Positions 1-10,949 of a DNA stretch of 63,554 nucleotides are shown one piece after another. The notes below the pieces were generated by a model. It ran no database searches. It saw only the letters and a program-made list of their open reading frames with translations, and had not been told where the DNA came from. A program made the translations under genes and the position numbers. The stretch is from Bondarzewia mesenterica (lineage: Eukaryota > Basidiomycota > Agaricomycetes > Russulales > Bondarzewiaceae), in NCBI GenBank assembly GCA_004802705.1, contig SGPL01000136.1, positions 1,042 through 64,595 of the forward strand, in the 5' to 3' direction. Each line of letters opens with the position of its first letter. Position 1 is the first letter of the stretch.

Positions 1-955
1 TNGNANAGTCNGCAACNGNNCANAACTTGTANTATANCNGCNNNGTNCANNNTGCNTGCATACTAATAATNTTCATTATACATCCCACCTCTGCCATAAA
101 CTACNACTCATGATATGCCCAGATGTTATNCATAGCTGGTCAAGAAGACAANCATCATGAGAGTACAGTTACATGTTCATCTGCACTTCATTCTGTGAAC
201 TAAAATCCTCATTTTATCTTTGACAANCTTTCACTTGAGATCACTTATTTTGAGGATTGGAAGAATTGTGTCATGACATATGTGAGATGTGGTCAGACCT
301 GTGAAATGTATCTTTNAAGGCAGGATTGAACACATTTCCTTCAGACTCAGACCATCCAGGTCTCAGCAGGATGATGATAATTAGCAAATGAATCATGCAT
401 TCCTCACACACAACATCTCCTCATATTAGACAATGAAGGATGACAATGACATTTTTGTTTTTGCAAAGTGGAGAGATGGTATAGCAAGCTACTAGCAGGT
501 GCAATTCTTAGTATCACTCCCTCACANTAACCCCTCTGCANCTTCAAGTGCCAAGCAAAACATTGTATCTAGTTCACACATAGGATCTCTCATNTCCCAT
601 CATCCCCTCTTTGTATTGTGAGGAACACAATGAGGGATTGGTCTGTAAAAGTGGCCAAATGTTACAACCACTGCAGTTGCCACATAAGACCATGAGTAGC
701 TTGCAAGTCCAAAATACTCATGATTGCACACAGCTGCCATGCTCATGGCATTGAGGCCCATTGCATGATAAATTGAGAGCAAGAAAATAAATTGCAGCCA
801 TTTGAGTACCCATTGAGCAATAAGTTCTCNCACTCACTGANAAGCGCANCAATTTTGATGCTAAGTGGCAATGCCTGCCTAATCTTATAAAGCAGCTAAT
901 GTTGGTTCCTTGCCAGCTCATCACCNATTTACATTTTTGCCACTTCAATCACACT
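1..955. other. No recognisable gene (left edge)
   Basis: This stretch has many undetermined bases in its first 60 positions and no coding region that I recognise. A short minus-strand open frame at about 600-833 is rich in hydrophobic and aromatic residues and could be a fragment of a membrane protein, but it has no motif that supports this. No terminal repeats or RNA gene signals were seen. Confidence 0.5.
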
Positions 956-966
956 CCCTCACCCTC

Positions 967-2300
967 ATGTCTCAGACTGATGATAGTCAGAAGCTAGTGG
1001 ATTTNATGCTGAGGGAGACAGAGAAGTTCGCNGACTATATGCAGCAAGACCTGCNTGACAAACTNGCTGGTCAGTGGCTGCTGGGCATGATCTTGCTNAA
1101 GATGATGACATTGCNATTATTTGTTCAACAACTCTTTAAATGTGACAGGATGACTGANATCATCATCATGGTGATGACATCACAAAGTGAGTGAAACCCN
1201 CTGAAAATGATATTTTTCATTCTGAGCTATTCTAGTCAAGGTGAACTAGGACTTTCAGTGATATGCCAGCTGAGTTCATGCTGGAGCTTGTATTCCTGGT
1301 GAGGGCACTGAAGCTNTATTGGAGAAAAGGTACCCGCCACTGAATGAAAGCCCTGGGCCACTTTATGAGTCATCAGNGATGATTGTGGACNGCCATAGCA
1401 TTATCNGGTTGTGGTATTTGCTANGGATGCTTATGTTNAAATGGCAGGTATGTGTTGACCAAGGATATCATGGCTGNTANTTAATGGATTGCAGGGAATC
1501 ATGTGGGAGGTGATGGCAAAGTTATCACNGATGAACAGGCCAAAGGCCNAAGGTAACTGGCNGTCGCATTCAGACCTGTTTCAGCTCACCAGNAATTACA
1601 CTNGCATGGCTCCTGGCACTGTGGAGATGTCATCTGGCTGGTTCAAANAGGCATACAATGTGAGTGTCCATCNGCAATCTTCAGCNAGGTGGCTGACAAC
1701 TATAAAGGCCTCAGACCACCTGTTGAAGCCATCAGTGAGTTTGAAAGAGAAATACTCTTNGCTGGGTTGTCAGAAATNNGTCACCAAATTCACTAAATTA
1801 TCTTGCCTGCTGAGCGCTATCCTCAGTATCATTAATCCAGATCAGTACTGGTGCAGTCTCCAATCCATTTGAAAGCTTAGCGAGATTGGCNATCTCACTG
1901 AGGTCNCTCTTTGATGGCCATCAGTCTTCACTGGAGTATCAGTCATTGCCCAGAGGATGACTCCACTGCACCATAATGGACAGGCGAGGCATGAGTGGTA
2001 TGACCTTTTGACTANAATTGGGCCATATTAATGCACCATGTTCGAGCTCCCCAGTGTCAGCGTGAGATTCTAATATAACTCTGGGATAGTGATAGGGTTC
2101 TGNGGGAGGGGTCTTTGCTCATTTTGTCATGGAAGTAGATGGAGAGNGTGTNTGTATTACATACTTTATGCNTGACAATGTACANGAGNGNCAGGGCATC
2201 AAGGNGGCAGGATGGATGGACTTGGCCAGATTTTACAAGACCTTCNGTGGTNATGGCAGATCTTCGCCGATGCTGATGGCAGCACCAATGAACTGTAATT
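967..2300 (+). pseudogene. TET/JBP-like 2-oxoglutarate/Fe(II) dioxygenase remnant, copy 1
   Basis: TET/JBP dioxygenases oxidise 5-methylcytosine or thymine in DNA in the nucleus, using an Fe(II) ligand set that starts with an HxD motif. Here a block around 1600-1690 (APGTVEMSSGWF) is followed by a block around 1800-1865 (AILSIINPDQYW) and then by FTGVSVIAQRMTPLHHN at about 1930-1977. The last contains the expected H-x-D site, but the Asp codon reads Asn (1975-1977). The tail at about 2040-2190 (FELPSVSVRF, then a frame change, then VCIxYFM) fits the end of the domain. The same blocks recur at 18.56-19.34 kb, which supports homology. The gene lies just upstream of a KDZ transposase on the same strand, a pairing known in basidiomycetes. 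The N-terminal frame starting at 967 may or may not belong to it. Frame changes and stops make this a pseudogene. Confidence 0.6.
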
Positions 2301-2555
2301 TATGAATATTTTATTTTACATCGCCAATATGATATGTAGAGAGTGATNACTGAATTAGTAATATAGTTGCATCNCNGACNGGATACATGGAGGCAGCNAN
2401 NGCNGAATTGNTAATATAGTTGCATCACCAACAGGATACATAAAGACAGTGATTGCCAAATCAGTGAGCACAACATACAGGCTTTGTGAAATGTGATTTT
2501 ATTGGCTGACTTCANGANAAACATAGGTATATCATACTATAATTAAAATTATNTA

Positions 2556-5500
2556 ATGTATACAATTGCATTTGTGGAATTGGGTATTTTGCCTTCAATC
2601 CACTACATAATGGNATCAAGTAGGAGAAAACATGTGCAATCTGCTNTTCAGTGGGTTCAATATCAGGAGAAGAGGACTACTCGAGGCATTAAGACCATAA
2701 GGGTCNCTGTCACTNATAGTGCTAGACCTTCATCGCNGACAAAAGCTCTGCTGGAGCTTGTTCCACTCCCCAACTACGATGTTGATGCTGACATGAACAT
2801 GATGATGGAAAATATCATGGTGCCACAAAGAAAGNAAGAAAAGGTCAGTCATCACACAGCATGTGNCCAGTGAGAGATCGACTAACTGAGTCTTAAGAGT
2901 CAAAATGACTACATGCNAGATTGGATCCCCAGGATCAGTGAATANCTGAATTATCTCATATTGATAGAATGCCCACAGGTAAATAGGCAGTGTGGGCTTT
3001 GCCATATAGTGGAGGGGACCTGGCATTGCCTTGACTGCTGTGGCCAGCNNGTGCTATGCACTNGATGTTATAGAGAGAGTCATGGCTGAACACTATTCCA
3101 CTGGGTGGAGCAGTGGATGGGATCCTATTTCTCACCTGCGTGGCTTTGGCAAGCAGGTGTCAGAGTCTATCTTGGTCATGGTGGAGANCCTTGCCCCTCA
3201 TATGAGACTCAACCGGTGGGTCAGGAAGCATNGCCAGAAGTNGTCATTGGTATAGATGATGGGTGGGAAACTGATNAAGATGAGGGTTTTCNTGTACTTG
3301 ATGATGGTCAGAACCAAGCTCTNAAGGTGGACAGCTATGGCTCCCCCATCATCATTGTGGTAGACCATTCTGGTGTTCATCAAATCGGTATTTGCNAATA
3401 TTNGTGTCAGGGCTTACTGACAGCTGACATCTAGCTACTGGACATGNGACTATATCCAGCAAGCTTNAAAGACCCTCATACAGTGTTNACCTTCCAAGTG
3501 CTGGATGACTTCCTGGTAGACAATCTGAAATGTAAGGCCACAGTGATGAGCTTCTACAGCAAGCTTCGGNGAGTGACTAGCAGTGCATTCCCTCATACCA
3601 TTGTGGTAGGTTTTCGATCACTGACTAATATAATAGTATCCTGCNGACCATTCATCATCATCTAAGACTGGTACCGAGAACTGCTNAGAGTATCTCANCA
3701 ATGGCNAACATTTGAAGTTTATGAAGTNGCATGGGTTCAGTNACCGGNCGGTGANACCAGGTGCAGGAGAATTGGCTCTGTTCTGTCTGGCATGTCCTCA
3801 ACCTGGATTCAACCTNGCCAAGGACTAGAAGACAAATCCAGATCAGTAAGCCTGCTCCCTTNACCTAGGCTGATACTGAACCTCATATGGTTCCCTATCG
3901 GNGATNGGTANAAATATATAAGAAGCTTTNTGATGGATGGAAACTTCTCGGCAGAANATCTGAAGATGAGAAATCCNTGGGATGATGTGGTGCTCACAGA
4001 TGGAGCACAATACATGNTCGGTGATGCCCATTANAAACAACACCTNGAGGAGGCCAAAGAGGCCAAAGAGATAAGTGGATGCATTGGTCNGCGATGTCGC
4101 TGAGAGCTAAGAGCAGTGCAGAGATCGACATGTAGCAATCACTAGGCAGTCAATCAAGCCAATGCTGACCACTATAACCTGGAGGCCACCNGNGCNAGTG
4201 CCATGACCTGTGNGAGGCATGGTTGCTTCTGTCTCAATGCANTGGTGGACTTTCAGAAGGGCAAGAGGTGAGGGGTTAAACACCATTCTTGGNAAGCACA
4301 CTNACTGGGATCTCAGGCAAATGAACATAGATTATTCCCTTAGTGGGGCTCTCAAAACACTCGGNGATATATCAATAGCCCTGATCATGTATGATATCAT
4401 GTGCTAATATGGGGTCCACCTTTGCCGATGGTTCACTGAGAGCCAGTACTTGACCATGCCAGATNACTTGGAGATAGTGAAGGGCATCNGCNTGTGGCAT
4501 ATCTATGGCCATCAAGACTAATGCTTTTGTAGATTCTATCCAGGATTCATCAAAGNGGCANCACAGATGGACGGGGAAGTCATAGAAACCCTTTGGGCAC
4601 CTCTGAACCAGATCTCTGGCAGCACCCAGACTATNGCCACCTCTCATCAGTGAGAGACACTGAATGCCCATATGGCTGATTCTAATTGGAAAAAGTGGAT
4701 TNGAATAAGTAAAGAAATCGTACATGACAGGATTTACCCTCTGTTAATTAATGTATTAGTCNNATNCATTTGNAGGAAGTATGTGAAGGCAAAAAGTGGC
4801 ATTTGCTGACAGTGAGGAAGCTTTCACCGAGCTAACATCAGTGACCAATGAGANGCTGATTGCCCAATGGGGCCAGCAAGAGGGGCNAGCAGCCACCGGC
4901 CATCAAACAAATCTAGAACAGTTANATATATATGATATCAGCAAAACAAAAAGTAAGCCAACAGTTGTCCCACACTGCAGGCTGTTTANACTTNNTCAAC
5001 AGTGCCTGGCAAGGCTGCTTATCAGTTGCAACTGACTGAGGCAAAAAGGCAAAATGATCAGGGAGTTCTTCAAGAAACAGCGGCTTGGCTGACNATGGNC
5101 ATCAANATCNAAGAGGCTCAGTAAGTGTTCAACATTTTCATTTCAGCTCACATCTCATAGGGCATTAGGTTATNACTAGTTGCCCGAGTCCATCAATTAT
5201 CTCGCCGACAGACTGCTGAAGTNATGTTAGAAATAGAAGACACTCACCAGCAACTGTCCAGCAGGATAGCCACCTTTAATAAAGAGGCAAGATGATATGT
5301 CAAGAATGTAGAAGATGACATGAAGTGGAGAGACATACCTGAGAATCAAATTCAAGATTTTATATCNGATAGTGAGGAGGATGACAGTGGCATTGCAGAA
5401 GGGGGTGAACATATCGATNAGCTAGCCNATGCTGATGATAATGTGACTGAACTTGTTCTAGCAGAGAAAATGTCCCTNTTTCTCCCATCNANCTTCGGCA

Positions 5501-6258
5501 AAAATACATTTACAGAACATGAATTGGAGGCCTTNGTGAAGCAGGAACTAGAACTTTGGAAGGGCCAGGTGAATGATGCCCTCCATCACATCTGCATCCA
5601 TCTCGATCACAAGTCCTTCCTCTTCCAGACCTCNGTCAGGCAGGCTAATAGCCAAAGNAAGAAGACCTGAGCATAGAATAATGTCACTGTGTTAGAGGGA
5701 AATGTCCGAGAGCAAAGGTGGATATATGTTATATGTCGGCAAGCGATAGTCAATCTTGGGGCTGATACAAATGTCCTAGGGATATACAAGGAATTGGATC
5801 CTAAAGATCTCAAGGTGAGTATGGCNATCTCAGACTCGAGCAAGCCAAGGCACAGGAAGGANAGCTTGGCATGGTTTTGGAACATGGACNTTCAGTGAGA
5901 CACNNAGCAGAGGGGATGGATGNAAGAATGTGAGTAATTCAGAAATATTCTACTGATGCTGACACTAATGCCCCTATTACTGATGGTGAACTGACCCCTC
6001 TCAGTTTACAGAATTCACTGGCTTNGGGCCAAAGCCCTTAGGGATCNGTGGAAGGAACAAGTAACTTTGCTCACCGAGGAGATGAGGTGGTCAGTGCAAG
6101 CCTTCAAGACAAAGGCCAACTTTTGGAGTTCTCTAATGGAGAGTACAGACATTGACGAACAGCCCNGCCATCACGCTTATGCTGCTCGGCAGCAGGCCAT
6201 GTGGAAGAGGTTCACCTTACAAGCCAAGGAGGAGTTTTGCAAGGCAAGAGACAAGTAA
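2556..6258 (+). pseudogene. CxC2/KDZ transposase, decayed, copy 1
   Basis: KDZ transposases are large RNase-H-fold cut-and-paste enzymes of basidiomycete DNA transposons. The order of blocks matches the family. First is a basic N-terminus (SSRRKH, about 2613). A cysteine cluster at about 2991-3095 (CGLCHIVEGTWHCLDCC) is the CxC2-type zinc-binding region. Then come VVDHSGVHQIGIC near 3358, LYPASxKDPHTV near 3450, a catalytic-core block with MDGNF at about 3934, LTDGAQYM near 4000, and a HRAVNQANAD block near 4140. A YDIMC*Y block near 4390 has Gln mutated to a stop, and WAPLNQISGST lies near 4590. The C-terminal part includes SVRQANSQxKKT (about 5635), SLAWFWNMD (about 5860) and a final HAYAARQQAMWKRF block ending at the stop at 6256-6258. 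A spliceosomal intron is likely at 5121-5178. Several in-frame stops and frame changes show the gene is dead. The exact start is uncertain. Confidence 0.8.
5121..5178 (+). other. Probable 58-base spliceosomal intron in KDZ copy 1
   Basis: The reading frame ends in IxxxEAQ and meets GTAAGT at 5121. Coding similarity resumes with VARVHQLSRRQT just after an AG at 5177-5178. KDZ copy 2 has its frame interrupted at exactly the same place (IKIQEAQ before, AQVSHLSRN after; about 20386 to 20318 on the minus strand). This makes a conserved intron position likely. The 3' end of the intron is a choice between several AG sites. Confidence 0.5.
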
Positions 6259-6289
6259 ATATTCGAATCAGTATTAATTCAATGTGTAC

Positions 6290-7130
6290 ATTAAGACCTT
6301 CCCAACCCTTGTTCCAACTGGTGAATCTCTGCATTTTTATCATTGATCACTGACTTAGTAAATGCCAAGGCCTGCTGAGCAGTGAACAAGGCATTGTCAA
6401 CTTCAGGCATGAGGTTGGGGTATGACACAATTTCAATCATGAATATTTATATAAGCATTCAATCTCATGAAGCCATCCAGCATGAGTCCAACTCACCGAG
6501 CTAATAATTCTCTTAATGATCACCAATTTGTCGGCAGTGGTATTTGAAATGAAGGGGGTTGTTTGTTGTCCAGCTCACCATATTGGGTCCAACCCAGCTT
6601 GAATTGGGGGGGATAGTATAAATTTGGGCAGTGGAACAACCACCAGATCTGACAGCTCATTAGGCATCTCCAAGTACTGGCGAAACAAGGAGCTAATATT
6701 CACCAGTGCTGGGGTGCTAGTCTCACTGAGCTTTAATCTNCCCAGAATGGTTACAAAATTGACCTAAGGTGAGGTGAGTAATGAGAGTANATGCAGATCA
6801 TATAGTCAGTGTATGAGCTCCTAGAGCATGCTATTGTGCCAACATTGCTTGTTATCGGTGTCAGCATCAGTGGGGAAGTTTAAGACCATCCAATAAATAC
6901 AGATGCCATAGCTATCCCAAAGGGCAAGATTATNATCCCTGGGAGTCACATTCTCTTCGTTCAAGCCANGGTTGATATCGAGTGTATGTTCCATGGTGGG
7001 AGTTCAGTGAAGAGAGAGCTAAAATGAGCTTAGATATATCCTTAGTGAAGGGTGCTATCAAAGATTGANGGCCATCACCAGTGATCTCTAATCTCAGGGA
7101 GGATATGGCTGTAATCACTGAGAAGATCAC
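6290..7130 (-). pseudogene. Unrecognised decayed coding region
   Basis: I do not recognise this product. Reading on the minus strand gives several blocks that look protein-like across frames. One at about 7000-6940 contains GTYTRYQxWLERRECDSQG. One at about 6920-6830 contains LALWDSYGICIYWMVLNF. One at about 6735-6525 contains SSLFRQYLEMPNELSDL and WTQYGELDNKQPPSF. One at about 6420-6300 is a coiled-coil-like stretch with ALFTAQQALAFTKSVINDKN. Frame changes and stops separate the blocks. It sits immediately downstream of, and opposite to, the KDZ transposase, so it could be cargo of that element or an unrelated remnant. Confidence 0.35.
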
Positions 7131-7314
7131 TNGCTTCTATCGATGATATGCATTTGNTTACTGAGGACATTTTCGGCTTTCAATTGGGATATAAAATTCA
7201 TTACTGAGGAGATTGATNGCTTCCATTGAGAATATCAAGTCCATCACTGAGGATTCNCCATTTGGTTGCCAAATGCACTGATGGNAATCACTGGTAATTG
7301 TCTTCACTGAACCC

Positions 7315-8086
7315 TTGTTGACTCCCTTCGTCCTCATTCACACCATGTCCTANGGTCAGAGTTTACTTTATTTTATTTNCTCGTGTCTCACNGCCATTGC
7401 ATTGTCTGTTCTGGACAAAAAACCTGCTGTTATCTATCACCTCTTCTTTATGGGCATCAAGGGTGAAGTGGTATGTACATTCAGTTCATGCCCCCATGTC
7501 TTTTATTAAATTATTTGTAGGATGCTGCTGCAANGATAATCGGCTATCTAATGCTCACCGGCCATACCTTCACCTACCCNGACAACATCAAGANGGCGGC
7601 AGCATGGGTGANAAGATATCAAANATACCCTACTATCGGGCTCCTCAGCATTGGCAATTTTGCCGATATGATACATTTGAACTGGCATATCGACATGGAT
7701 ATTAATGTCCCTGTTTAGTGGGAGACTGCATTAGGAATTGAGATTGTAGGGCTGACAGAGTCATATAACATGGCAATTCATCAATTGGTGAGTTGTTGGC
7801 TTGTAGAGATGTATGATAGATTGATATTCATCTCTTGTAGCCTCTATTAGTGGAGCTCNCAGCCAGCTCAGAACCATCGATGAACACNTTGGCATCGGNG
7901 AGTACAATGGTCATGGNNGCATCNGCGAGTATGNTGACCCCTTGGTGGTGTCCTACTGGTCAGGCTAGTAAGTTNGAGAGGGAGCATTTGTGGGAGGAGA
8001 ACAGGGTGTTGGCTNACTTNGTGAATTCAAAACTCGATGAGTACATGAAGATCATTCAGGAGAAACTGNAAAAGAGGGGAATTTGA
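7315..8086 (+). pseudogene. Unrecognised decayed coding region
   Basis: I do not recognise this product. The best block, at about 7545-7815 on the plus strand, reads LTGHTFTYPDNIKx, then IGLLSIGNFADMIHLNWHID and later LGIEIVGLTESYNMA, ending in LVEMYDRL. This has the composition of a real folded protein rather than a shadow frame. A second block at about 7850-8086 is rich in Ser and Met, then has a charged stretch with EREHLWEENRVLA and KLDEYMKIIQEKL that looks like a coiled coil. Stops and undetermined bases prevent a continuous reading. No catalytic motif was seen. Confidence 0.35.
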
Positions 8087-8249
8087 TCTATGCAAGGTTT
8101 ATGAATAGATTTTCTTTCTTCCTGTCTTTCTATAAGGCCTGGACAATATGACACTCATAAGTCAATGGTGAAATTTCTGGGATTATATTAAGTCAAAAGT
8201 TGTCAAGCCAGGCTAAGCAGTNTNTAATTNTTGCNGAGGAGTCCAAGAA

Positions 8250-8860
8250 CAGATATTTTGTTTGGCCCGACAGTCTCAAATGGTCACNGGTATGTGTTTC
8301 ACTACTTTACTGTTCTATACATAGTAATCTTAGATATGTGGCCTTCAGTCTACAACATGTTGTATTTTGCNAGGCCCAGCCATCTCAGATAGTGACCTNT
8401 TATTCCAGTAATATTCAATTCTTCCTGGGCCCAGCTGTTTAAGATAATTNGCAATAAGNTTAGCACTATATCGTATTTTGTTGGGCCAACTCATCTCTGA
8501 TGGTNAGAGCAAAGGCCACAATATATTTTATTTTGCTGGGCCCACTGGTGTNAGGCATTGGCCAGCGAGCCTATCATCAGGCTATTATATTTGATCGGCC
8601 CACTGGTATCNNANGCTCGCTNATGAGCCCAACAATATGTNTTATTGTCNGCAGCCCAGCTCTCTCACACGCTCACCGATGNGGTTCTCAGATTGCTAGG
8701 CNNGGCTGTNGCNNATGGTCATCGATATGCCTGATATANTGTTGAGCTCAACTGTCACCATCAGTCAGCGATGATCGTAGGCCCACTAGTATGAGATGGC
8801 CTTCATTCCCCCCCCTGGGCCGAGATCCACTATGTCGTCTCAGTCNCCGAAAATGCAGTT
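8250..8860. repeat. Degenerate tandem repeat, unit about 55 bases
   Basis: A core of the form TATTTTGyTGGGCCCA recurs with GGCC centred near 8273, 8373, 8428, 8484, 8538, 8597, 8652 and 8780. The spacings are therefore mostly 54-59 bases or about twice that, giving about nine or ten diverged units. Each core is usually followed by a CATCTCTGATGGT-like tail. Many units carry undetermined bases. No coding content is apparent. Confidence 0.6.
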
Positions 8861-10919
8861 TTGGCTAGACTGTGTTAGATGGTAGTAAATGACTGAATAG
8901 TGTGCCTAGCAGCACTTGTACCAGCAGTCTACAAGAAGAGAGTGAGAAAATCCTTCAAATGCATCCTTTGCTACTGGAAGTCCTGCAAATGACTAAAAAG
9001 AGACTAGTATCTCAAGCTGAGTAGAGNAATTAATGCCCAAGGAAGATCTGTATTGCTCAAGCGAAATTCTCCCTGCTTTTAAGCCTTTGGGATGAGGCTG
9101 TGTAGGTACAAAGAGAAACAAATGAGTGCTGCANAAAAGCAGTAATGCACTACCTTTTTTAGGCATCTCTNCACCATGCTGTNTGCTCCAATGGTCTTTG
9201 GGGCAGTCTGCTCTACTCTGCTCCACAAATTCGCAGCTCTATAGCATCAGTATGATATCACAGGACATCACCATGATATCACAAGGCAAAATACACACAG
9301 CTTTGAAGGTGGAGTGACTCCCTGATCTAAGATCAAATCAGAGCTCCACTGGGTGATCGAAAGTGGGGCTGTGGGGCTGATCGATCATAGACTGAGTCCA
9401 CTGGTCCTTGTNTACCCTAAACCTGTAGACCAAATTGGAATAGGGTTATCAGACACATAAGTCCTAGGTAAAACTGCAGCAGACNATANCAAAACAAAAG
9501 TAAAGTAAAGGAAAGTCAAAAATGAGTNTATGAACATAAGTAAAATAGTTCCACATGTCATCTGCCAGTCTTATTTGTGCACATAAATAAGAAAAGTCAA
9601 AAGAACTGGGTAGCATAAAGAAACAAAAGGAACAAAAGGGTGCAAGGCCATACTCAAAGAGAAATTTAAATAATGAGCTGAAAATAAGAGGNGGAGGAAG
9701 TTGAGTAAGGAGTGTAACTGAAACAGCAGAACAACAAATGGTGNNCGGGATTCCATCTTTGGCTTCTTNTAAGANGAGGGGGTTATACATACGGTTAGTT
9801 GAGGAAAATGAATGAAAGTGGGGTGCAACATATCAAGAAGGTAGAACTGATGTCCAATAAGGCAAATGAGAGAGCAGGGAGTGATAAATAAGATGCAGGA
9901 TGCAGATGATCACAATGATAAGGAAGATGAATGACACAAGTCCAGCAAGGTTTTTGAGATTGATGATGATGAAAGCAATGAGCATACTGGTCCATGCATG
10001 CATGCCAAACTTGTTATGCCAATTTGATGCCTGCAAATCTGGTGCGCCTATGGCTATCTCCTGGAGATTGATGGGATGAGTGGTAACTCACTGAATCTAA
10101 TCTTTCCTACTCTGAGTCTGCTTTCTCTGCCTCTCTATCCAGCATCTCCTTTAGTTCCCTCTGCATCTGNCTANTAATGACGATCCACAGNGATNATTTG
10201 CGGTGAAAGAACTGTCGNACTGTGTACCACACTATAAGAACCTGCTGCCATACTACCCTCTCAATCCATCCACCTGTTAGCAAACTCTCNACTTTTACCC
10301 ACAACAACTTAGGACTAGAATTGTGACATACGAGNAAGATGCTGAAGTGCGAATCACAAAATAGTAGCTCACNAATNGGGAATTTGCATGTAGATAATAA
10401 AGCAATGAGAAGAGTGATTGTGGTGAATGGAAATATGATGGAGTGAAATGGGCTCGAGTGATGGAAGTGGTCGATGCATCAAGGAAGGGAGGAATGATGA
10501 GGGGGGATGAATCACGTGTGGTTCATCGATGAACTAATGAGAAGTCGTGCTTAATTTGGTTGGAGCAGAGTTAGAATGTGCCAAATTCAAGATCTCAGAA
10601 GATAAAGGGGCATATAGTGGGAGATTACTAATGGGGAGGGAAGGCCTAGAAGATGAAGGTGTCAACATAGTGGATGGTGATTGTGATTGAGCTATACAAC
10701 TCACATTTTTGTATGTATTNATTGTATGTCTCAATTACCTCATGCTTCTAAGTGATTCCAATCTTATCAGCTTCGATCTCAGCTTCACCTAGTGATTCTG
10801 AGTATCAAGTGATTCTTCGGCAAACTCTTGCTCATGCATCTGGAATTCATTTGAAAATTCTAGATGGTCTCTGGTTGTCTGCTCAAGGCCCAAGCCCTTT
10901 GTCCAAGCAATAGCATGAG
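8861..10919. other. No recognisable gene
   Basis: I see no known family here. A minus-strand frame at about 10036-9795 encodes a run of hydrophobic segments (for example NLAGLVSFIFLIIVIICIL) that would form two membrane helices. A charged minus-strand stretch (RELKEMLDREAEKADSE) lies just upstream at about 10160-10107. These might belong to one small decayed gene, but there is no supporting motif. A G-to-A-rich tract at 10430-10520 has no coding signal. Confidence 0.4.
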
Positions 10920-10949
10920 TGCACACCAAGATAACATTAGAGTTCCAAA

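Noticed and set aside
9571..10036. Two hydrophobic minus-strand frames as a membrane protein gene.
   Set aside because: They overlap in different frames, lack any motif and have no clear start or stop context.
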